DNA from: Saturnia japonica
Taxonomy: Eukaryota > Arthropoda > Insecta > Lepidoptera > Saturniidae
Assembly (NCBI GenBank): GCA_033032175.1
Contig: JAVKPJ010000048.1
Location: 34,272-98,271 of the forward strand
Direction: 5' to 3'
Length of the DNA stretch: 64,000 nucleotides
Of the stretch, positions 56,972 to 64,000 are shown piece after piece (position 1 is the first letter of the stretch; the number at the start of each line of letters is the position of its first letter). Made by a program: the position numbers and the translations under genes. The notes beneath the pieces were generated by a model. That model saw nothing but the letters and a program-made list of their open reading frames with translations, did no database searches and was not told the origin of the DNA.

Positions 56972-59260
56972 TTATTGATGACACTCCATTTCGCCTTCAT
57001 GGGAAGTCGCCGGCGTCTCAGTGACAACCGATGACGTCGAGGGCTGGGCCGGGTTCTTACCCCTGCTCCTGCCCCTATTTTCTTCGCCCCGTTTTTGGTT
57101 GAGGGCGCAGGCTTACCACAATCCCTGCTACCCACTCGATGGGCAGCAGGACTGCCTGAAGCTGCGCAAACCGCACAGTGTGGCTCCGCACTGCACTCAA
57201 CGGCTTTATGCCCCGGTTGACTGCACCGGAAGCATAGCTGACTACAGTCAACCTGGCAGGTGCATTTATTGCCCAGATGTCCGGCTTGTAAGCATCTAAA
57301 GCATTTTCGAGACCGAGGCTCCAAGAGCTTAATTTGTGCCGACACCCACCCAATCAGAAGTCGTCGGCCGTCCGTGATTTTTTCGCTGCCGCCACAGGAC
57401 AAGAAACTACAGCCGTACAGAGCCCCCTTAGCCCTGGACGTACTCCATTCGTTTTCACCTGCTCCCGGGGACATCCGCCAGTCTCGGCCACAGCAGCGAT
57501 AACTTCATCTGCTGTGACGGATTCGTCTAGGCCCGAGATACGAATGTCTGCACACCTCATGGGCCTGGATATTTTAATGCCCTCTGCTGGAAGCACCTCT
57601 TTAAATCTGGCTGCCAGGGCATCTGCTTTATCTCCACTGGCGGCACCAGGAATTGGACAAGGTAACCACCGTTCGCTGCTCTCCTCCAACGGATCCCTTC
57701 AATACCCAGGTCAGCCAGCTTGACGTTGGTTTTTATTCCTTGGAGCACCTGCAAGTAGGAAAAACCCTTCTTCTCCGCCTCCGGCTGCAGAGTAACTGAC
57801 ACCGCAGTTGTTCTTGGTGCTCGGAGTTTACGGCCCTTCTCCTTCTTAGGAGTTGACTTCTTCGATTTAGCTGGCTTTTTAGGGCGACCGTTCTTACCAA
57901 CTAGCACCCATTCCCCTTCTACGGTTTAGGCACTACCGGCTGCTCCCTATTTGTGGAAGGAGCTAACGAAGCTGGAATTGCCGTAGCATTGTTAGCCTTT
58001 CCTTGGTTCCTCTTTTTACGTTTTTGACGGCTGACAACGGAGGAGTTGGAAGTTTAGAGGACCGTTCTTCAGGTACGAGTACTGCTTTTGCATTAGCATT
58101 CCTACGATCTGCGGCCAATGGAGGTCGCATCCGCTCCTCCGGCGGGAGCCTGTTCTCCATAGCCTCTAGCCGAGCGAACATTATGTTTTCCATTCGGAGC
58201 ATCGCCTGCTCGAATCTTTCAGCAGAGACTACTTGAGGCGGCTCCATCTGAATCCTCGACTCGCGCGGCTGCGGCAGGGGAGGAAATTCCTCCCTCGCCG
58301 CCTTCTTGCGAGGTGGCACAATCTGCTGCCCGGGACCGTAATGGGCTGTGACGCCTGTGCTTGAGGGTGCAGCTGGCTTATTTGCACTCTCATATCAGCT
58401 AGCTCCTTTCGAAGCTCCCCATCTCCGTTGTTGACGGAGTAAGTCCTCTTTTAGGCGGTCATTGTCCGCTTTTAAGCGAGCCGTTTCACTATTTGTGGTC
58501 CGGCATTGGAGCACTTCCAAGATCTCTTTTAAAGAGTCTGCAGCATGGTTTAAGGCTTTTTGGAAAGTCCCCTTCAGATTGCGGATCTCTTGGCTACTTT
58601 GAGAACCACCTCTACGCTCTTTTTAGCCAATTCGTTCAGGTCAAGAGTAGCCTCCGGTTGATTTGTACCATGGCCCTAGTGGCAACTCGGAGTTGCCTGG
58701 CTTCCTCATCCAGGTCTGCCACCTCTTGCTCCGCACGGAGACGGAGCTCTTCCTGCTCAAGGCGGATTAATTCCTTTTGTGCCACATACTGACCCACATA
58801 TTTACCTGTGGTCGGAGGGCGACCCCTGCCTTTCTTCGCGGGAGTTATACGAGCATCCTTCGTGATATTGTCCGGTCAACGTCAGAACCCGCCTCTGGGG
58901 CAGAACCTTCATCCAAGTTTTTCCCTTTCCGCTTACGGAAAAACTTACTTAAGCAAGGATACTCACTCCCCTCAATGGATTCAACGGTCTCAAAGGTGTC
59001 CGCACTGCAGTTACTACTGTCTGAGAGACATTCAACAGACGCCATTCTTTCAAGAGCCGGCAGCCTTTCCAGTACAACAATTGGTGAAGCAACAGAAGTC
59101 CTTGAGCAAGCCAAAGTCGTCGGAGTAGTTGAGTCTCGCAACAATTCGCCCCCCCAGAAAACGCGGGGCAGCCCGGGCCAAGCCCGGAGAGGGATTCTCC
59201 AGCACGAGTAGTGCTGGTACCCTCCTGGGGTAGTTTACTATTTACTGTTGCACTGTCCAT
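56972..59260 (-). pseudogene. E15 ORF1 (Gag-like), many frameshifts
   Basis: Pieces in at least five frames. The upstream piece (59144-58845) carries SPIVVLERLPALERMASV, as in the other families, with the ATG 59260 (MDSATVNSKLPQEG) in a different frame across a C7 run (59149-59155). Later pieces hold EEFPPLPQP, LEAMENRLPPEERMRPP, TTAVSVTLQPEA, ADIRISGLDESV, and knuckles CFRCLQAGHLGNKC and CFRCSQPGHKAVEC. Ends in TAA two bases before ORF2. Core resembles E9 more than E4, although the 3' half of the element is alpha. Confidence 0.82.
59138..59251 (-). other. Structured 5' unit of E15, copy next to ORF1
   Basis: Outer stem GCAACA/TGTTGC (changed on both sides against E8), CCCCAG/CTGGGG, variable hairpin CCAGCAC-GAGTA-GTGCTGG, C7 run 59149-59155. 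Confidence 0.77.
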
Positions 59261-59321
59261 CATGTTTTCTTCATCGGATACCATTTTCGCGCCAAAGTCA
59301 TCGTGTTTAAATCCAACTCAT

Positions 59322-59426
59322 GCAAAATTTTGCCCCCCCCAGAAAACGTGGGGCAGCCCGGGACAAGCCCGGGGAGGGATTCTCGGTTAAGGTACCCTCC
59401 TGGGGTAGTTCAAATTGTAATTTTGC
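59322..59426 (-). other. Structured 5' unit of E15, middle copy
   Basis: Outer stem GCAAAATT/AATTTTGC, short variable hairpin (GGT/ACC), C8 run 59333-59340. Confidence 0.74.
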
Positions 59427-59560
59427 ACTATCCATGTTAAACGATCGATCAGTAGTCCATTTTCGTGCCATAGTCGTCGGTTTATCCATCAGTTCGACAT
59501 CCAAATCGTTTCCATCAAGAGTCCTTGTACTCGCCAAAGTAGTCGTTGTGTGTAAATTTC

Positions 59561-59665
59561 GCAAAGCTTTGCCCCCCCCAGAAAACGGGGGCAGCCCGAG
59601 ACGTGCTCGGAGAGGGATTCTCCCGTTAGGGTACCCTCCTGGGGTAGTCGATTTTTCAACTTTGC
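59561..59665 (-). other. Structured 5' unit of E15, outer copy
   Basis: Outer stem GCAAAG/CTTTGC (again changed in step), variable hairpin CCC-GTTA-GGG, C8 run 59572-59579. One base is missing after AAAACG relative to the other copies. Confidence 0.75.
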
Positions 59666-60044
59666 GTCCATACTTCCTTACTCCTCTTCCAGTTCGCAGT
59701 ACGCCTGCCGGGCCGGTATGAAAACCACCAGTCCCGCCAGCCGCTGTCCGGAAATGGGCCCTTGGGACTCAACTTGAGCCCTCATCGGCCCCAACCCGGC
59801 ACTGAGTGCGCTGCTCACACGCCACACCCAGGAGTATTTATCGGCTCTCCAGCCTAGATCCGTAGTGTTCAGCGTGACAGGGTCACCTCGAGAAGGATGT
59901 GGTTCTTCACCACGCACTACGGTCTTGAGGTGGCAGGCTAAGGCTCTCTCCGAAAGGAAAGAGCTGTATTGCGCCTGTGGGTCCACCCCCTGCAGATCAG
60001 AGATACAAGTACCTCATCACGCCTGCTCGACCCCCCTCGACCCC

Positions 60045-60059
60045 AAACCTAACCTAACC
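60045..60059 (-). repeat. Telomere repeats between E15 and E16
   Basis: AAACCTAACCTAACC; one extra A at the 5' junction of E15. Confidence 0.96.
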
Positions 60060-60081
60060 TTTTTTTTTTTTTTTTTTTTAT

Positions 60082-60166
60082 CGTGGGGAAATCCTGCATG
60101 GATCCGCCTCCCGAGCCGGGCAGCTCGAGAGGGGTATGTCAGACTCTTACTGACTAAAACCCCACG
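60082..60166 (-). other. 3'-terminal RNA fold of E16
   Basis: CGTGGGG/CCCCACG, CGAGC/GCTCG, GTCAG-ACTCTTA-CTGAC. Confidence 0.8.
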
Positions 60167-60407
60167 GTGTTCCTCTTTCACCCATTTGGCCGGGGAGCAG
60201 GGACAGCTTACGCATTACTTCTACTCGCCCGACGGGTGTAGGCCCCTCATAAAGGGGCCACCTTCAGCGGTCTGAGGGGTCGAAATGTGTGACACCCTCC
60301 GACGAACCTACGAGGGGCGCATCGAACACTGATGCGCCACGCCTCGGGCCTGTGCATTAGCTGCAAGGGCGAAGGACGTGCCCGCGTCTGACACCCGCAG
60401 GCCGTTA

Positions 60408-63400
60408 TTACGGCGGCAGAAGGTCATTCCTGACCCTGCGCCGTCGGGTTCGTCGACCGCGGGAGGGGAGCTCTGACGTCTGCTCCCTCTCCCTCTCCGC
60501 CGCCTCCTTTGCGAGCATGACGTCCTCGCAGAATGAGGCGACGGAGTTCCACCCGCTCTCACTCGCAACCATGGACGAAACGACGGTCGGGAGTGAGAGA
60601 TTGGGCCCTATAGCCGCGATGAGGTCGCGGCGTGACGAGTCCCATGCGGGACAGGCGGCAAGTGTATGCTGCGCGTTGTCGACCGCGCAGCCACAATGAT
60701 GGCACCCAGTTGTTGACTCTCTGCCTATGCGACACAGGTAACTCCCGAAACATCCGTGTCCCGAGAGCACCTGCGTCAGCCGGAAGGTTAGGGTGCCGTG
60801 CCGCCTCCGTACCCATGCCGTCAAATGAGGCCTCACGGCCTCGACGGTCGTCACGCCGGCGCTGGGGTGCTCCAGTCGTCGGTCCCACTCCGCCATGACC
60901 AGGATCTGGTGGAGCTCTGCTCTACGCGCCTCAATCTCACGAGGCGCAGGTCGTATTCCTCTCTCCAACGCCTCGCCGCGCCACCTGTAGAGCGACGCGA
61001 GGGCTCTCGCCTCCAGATCCCATGGCGGAGATCCGGCCAATAGGGAGGCCGCCTCGAAGGAGATCGTGCGATATCCCCGGGCCACTCTGACGGCCATCGC
61101 CCTCTGCGGTTTGCGCAGAGCGGCGATATTTAGGGCCGCCAGGTTTTCTTCAGCCCACACCGGGGCACCGTAAAGGGCCATGGACCGCACGATCCCCATG
61201 TAGAGCCTTCGGCAAGCGGAATTTGGACCCCCAAGTTGGGCAACAGCCGCGCTAACGCGGCCGCAGCGCCATAAGACGGGGGGTCAGCTGCCTGAAGTGC
61301 TCTACAAAGTCCCATCGGCTATCCAGAACGAGTCCAAGATATTTCATATTGGACTGGATGCCGATTGGGACGCCTCCCACGATGATCTGGGACCCTCTCG
61401 GTGGCGCATTCCGAGGCCCAGGAAACACAGAGCCTCAGATTTGTGCAGCGCCACATTTAGTCCCAGACGCCGGATCCGACCGACGACGTGTGCCACCCCA
61501 GCGGTTGCCAATATCGCGGCTTCGCGATGCGACTTAGCTCTCGACGTGACCAGTGTGTCGTCGGCATAACACACGACACTGAGGCCACGGAGGAGCGCAC
61601 CGCGCAACACCCAGTCGTATCCGATGTTCCAGAGAAGGGGGCCCAAAACTGACCCCTGGGGAACACCGGATACGACGTCTCGCCGACACATTCCACTCCG
61701 ACCCGGGAAGACTACGTACCTCTCGCAGAGGTACGCCCCGACTATGCGGCGGAGGTAGGACGGCACTCCGTGAAATCGGAGCGCCTCTCTAATTGTGGCC
61801 CAGGGCAAGGTGTTAAAGGCATTTGCGATGTCTAAAGACACCGCTATCACCACCTCGCCCCGAGCAATGGCCTCCTCCGCCAGACTCCTGACTTGCGCGA
61901 TCGCATCAATCGTGGACGCCCTCTGCGGAAACCGAACTGGTTCTCCGCCAAATCCGGCCCCACGTGCGTTAAGTGGCCGACGAGGCGGTTTGCAATCACT
62001 CTCTCGAAGAGTTTGCCCACCTCGTCGAGCAGCACAATGGGGCGGTACGCGGACGGCGAGTCCCCGGGCGCCCCGGCTTTTGGAGCAGGACTAGACGGCC
62101 GGTTTTCCACTTCGACGGAAACCGGCCCTGCTCCAGACACGCGCTCAGGAGTCCCAATAGTCGGGGCTCGAGGACATCTTGGGCCAGGACCCACGCTCGA
62201 CCAGGCAGGCCGTCGGGCCCTGGGGCGGTGTTTTTGGCCGCGAGGCGTTTCACCGCCGCCCTCAATTCTTCCCGGGTCACGTCGGGCACTTCGTCTCGGT
62301 CCACGTCGGGCTCGGCCGGGGCGGAGCCATGTGGGGAGGTGAAAACTCCTCCCTGGAGGGAAACAGAGCGCTCACACCTCCTCGAGGAACTCTAACTGGA
62401 GACTCTGGGTTACCGGTGGGGCCCATTGGCGAAGTTTGCCACGTACCATCCTGTACGGGCGGCCCCACGGATCCCGATTGAGCGTCTCCAGGAATTCCTC
62501 TCTGGCCAGAGCTTTTGCGCGCTCAATGGCCGTCGGAGGGTGAGCTTAGCTGCTCTGTAACCCTCATGCAGCTCCGCCTCTCCGGGGCTTGCGACCTGCG
62601 AATGACGTCGTCTGCGCCTTATCCTGGTGTACTGGCGGCGCGCTGCTACGCAAAGTGCGCGCAGCTGCGCGATTTCAGCGTTCCACCAGTACACCTGGCG
62701 CTTAGCTGGACGACGCCCAACTCTCGGCATCGCCGCGTCACACATATGCGACACGGGGCTCGCAGTCGCTCCGCCCCATCTTCGACATCGGCAGGCCTCT
62801 CGGGTGTTCCATCCATCACCCAGGCTTGCACGATGGCGGCCTCGAGGAACACCTCGCGATCGAGGCGTCCCAGAGCCCAACGTGGACTGTCCTCCTCAGG
62901 GCCTCTCGGGACCGGTCGTCCCGAGGTCTGGGCGGACACTTCGAACTGTATGTAAAGATGGTCCGAAAGTGTCTCTACCCCCTCCAGGACTCTCCAGTCC
63001 CGAACACGGCGTGCTATTGCAGGGCTTGCGAACGATATGTCCACTATGGATTCGCCCTGCGGTCGCACGCACGTGTTTACGGAGCCCCTATTGAGAACGA
63101 GTAGGCCAGATGTTACGGCCCACTCTTCCAGCACCTCACCCCTTGCGTCCGTGGACGGGGAACCCCAAGCCGTAGATTTTGCATTGAAGTCCCCGAGGAC
63201 TAGGACAGGGTGAGGGTGGCTGCCCGAGACGACAGTGCCCAACTCCACCAAAAGTGCCTCGAAGTCAGCGAGACTCCATCGAGGGGGTGCGTACACCCCC
63301 ACCACCACAATGTCGCCGAGACGTGCCGCCACGTATCCCTGGCCCTCCTTGATGTTAGCGAAGGGCGGGGAACCGGCGGCGGGTCGAGAAATAATGGCAA

Positions 63401-63560
63401 CCGAGCTATCTCGATTACCCGCCCAGTTATCTCGGGGCGGCACGAAGTATGGCTCGGCTATCACGGCGACGTTGATTGACCACTGTGCCATGCTTTGGAC
63501 TAGCAGGTCCTGCGCACTGGCACAGTGGTTCAGATTCCCTTGAAGGATACGAATAGACAT
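60408..63560 (-). pseudogene. E16 ORF2 (alpha), several one-base deletions
   Basis: ATG at 63560 (MSIRILQGNLNH). Endonuclease is open down to about 62750. Compared with E11, single bases are missing near 62755, 62530, 62375, 62320, 62065, 61915, 61420, 61270 and 61233, so the RT is split over several frames. Motifs are unchanged: SLDIANAF, VPQGSVLGP, CYADDTLVTSRA, finger CHHCGCAVDNAQHTLAAC. Most lesions are in homopolymers or doublets in sequence that is otherwise nearly identical to E11. Confidence 0.88.
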
Positions 63561-63562
63561 TA

Positions 63563-64000
63563 TTAATTGGCTTCTTCCATCTCCTCCGTCTGGACCGTTG
63601 TCGGCGCTGTAGGAACAGCCGACGAGGTCAGGGGCTGTGTCGGGGCTTTTCCCCTCTTCCCCCTCCTTCTCTTCTTGGGTGGCGACGACGCAAGCATGTC
63701 TTGCCACCCACCCGGTGCCCAGCTGGTTTACCCGCCCCGGACATATTAAACAATGCGGGTCCGCTGTGCAGCCTGCCGCCTTATGGCCGGGTTGACTGCA
63801 GCGATAGCAGAGTGCACTGCAGTCAACTTCTGAGGAGCATTTTGCCCCCAGATGACCGGCCTGAAGGCAACGGAAACACCTCTGTGAGCGGGGCTGCAAG
63901 ACTTTTACTCGCGCCGACACCCAACCCACCAATAGCTTACGGCCGTCGCCGAGTTTTTTGGCCACCGTCACTGGGCACGAAACCACGGCCGTTCCAGCCC
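63563..64000 (-). pseudogene. E16 ORF1 (Gag-like), C-terminal part with a frameshift
   Basis: Nearly identical to the last 146 codons of E4 ORF1, with knuckles CFRCLQAGHLGAKC and CYRCSQPGHKAAGC. A missing base near 63740 and another near 63690 change the frame inside the third knuckle, so the frame reads past the normal stop and into ORF2. The upstream part is outside the window; 64000 corresponds to about 10312 in E4. Confidence 0.87.

Larger units (their letters stand above)
53472..60044 (-). mobile_element. E15: frameshifted alpha-type element with three tandem 5' units
   Basis: Poly(T) 53472-53494, alpha 3' UTR (53495-53819), broken ORF2 and ORF1, three structured units (59138-59251, 59322-59426, 59561-59665), then a leader and 5' end (59666-60044) shared with E10. 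The very 5' end has a short duplication (CGACCCCCCTCGACCCC). Alpha 3' half with an E10-type 5' part: a second mosaic. Confidence 0.88.
60060..64000 (-). mobile_element. E16: alpha element, cut by the window edge
   Basis: Poly(T) 60060-60079, 3' UTR (60080-60407), frameshifted ORF2, and the 3' part of ORF1. The 3' UTR and ORF2 C-terminus match E11, whereas the ORF1 part and the ORF1-ORF2 junction match E4, so it is a recombinant of the two alpha subtypes. Low divergence with many one-base deletions. Confidence 0.9.

Noticed and set aside
59138..59665. Hammerhead ribozyme in the tandem 5' units
   Set aside because: I found neither the CTGANGA core nor a matching GAAA next to a stem; the unit has a different multi-branched fold.
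1..64000. Host genes, tRNA or rRNA between elements
   Set aside because: Every stretch longer than a few bases is assigned to an element part or a telomere repeat; no rDNA or tRNA signature was seen.

Overview
The window is an arthropod, most likely insect, telomeric or subtelomeric block. It consists of retrotransposons placed head to tail in short runs of the telomere repeat TTAGG (read as CCTAA on the + strand). No host gene, tRNA or rRNA is visible. All elements have their sense strand on the minus strand. Each begins on the + strand with a poly(T) tract (its poly(A) tail) preceded by CCTAA units. If the TTAGG orientation is the native one, low coordinates point towards the chromosome end. 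The autonomous elements fit the SART branch of the R1 clade. They have a Gag-like ORF1 with CCHC knuckles, and an ORF2 with APE endonuclease, reverse transcriptase and a C-terminal CCHC but no RNase H. The TTAGG strand is the target, stop and start codons are coupled (TAATG and variants), and most intact copies carry a hepatitis-delta-like ribozyme at the 5' end. The insect order cannot be fixed from this sequence alone.

Layout, left to right: E1 1-269 (ORF1 scrap); E2 270-5445 (decayed autonomous copy without 3' end); E3 5455-6349 (short non-coding retroposon); E4 6359-12552 (alpha, intact ORFs); E5 12562-13455 (second short retroposon); E6 13490-16261, E7 16281-17507 and E8 17515-20289 (Gag-only family; E7 is 5'-truncated); E9 20332-26479 (beta, intact ORFs); E10 26489-32917 (beta ORF2 with a different 5' module); E11 32937-39159 (alpha, intact ORFs); E12 39174-45146 (beta, intact ORFs, 3' end shortened); E13 45171-51319 (beta, ORF1 broken); E14 51334-53471 (beta, 5'-truncated); E15 53472-60044 (alpha 3' end, frameshifted); E16 60060 to the window end (alpha, frameshifted).

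How it may work together: four families share one 3'-terminal RNA fold. It has a closing stem, a middle hairpin and a small hairpin with a near-constant loop, and the stems have different but still complementary sequences in each family. The simplest reading is that ORF2 enzymes of the alpha and beta elements copy their own RNAs and also the Gag-only and non-coding RNAs onto TTAGG ends. This is a TTAGG-telomere counterpart of the Drosophila HeT-A/TART division of labour. Other structure of note: HDV-like ribozymes on seven 5' ends; a roughly 105-116-nt structured unit around the start of ORF1, present once, twice or three times in tandem; and a G-run in that unit whose length decides the ORF1 frame.
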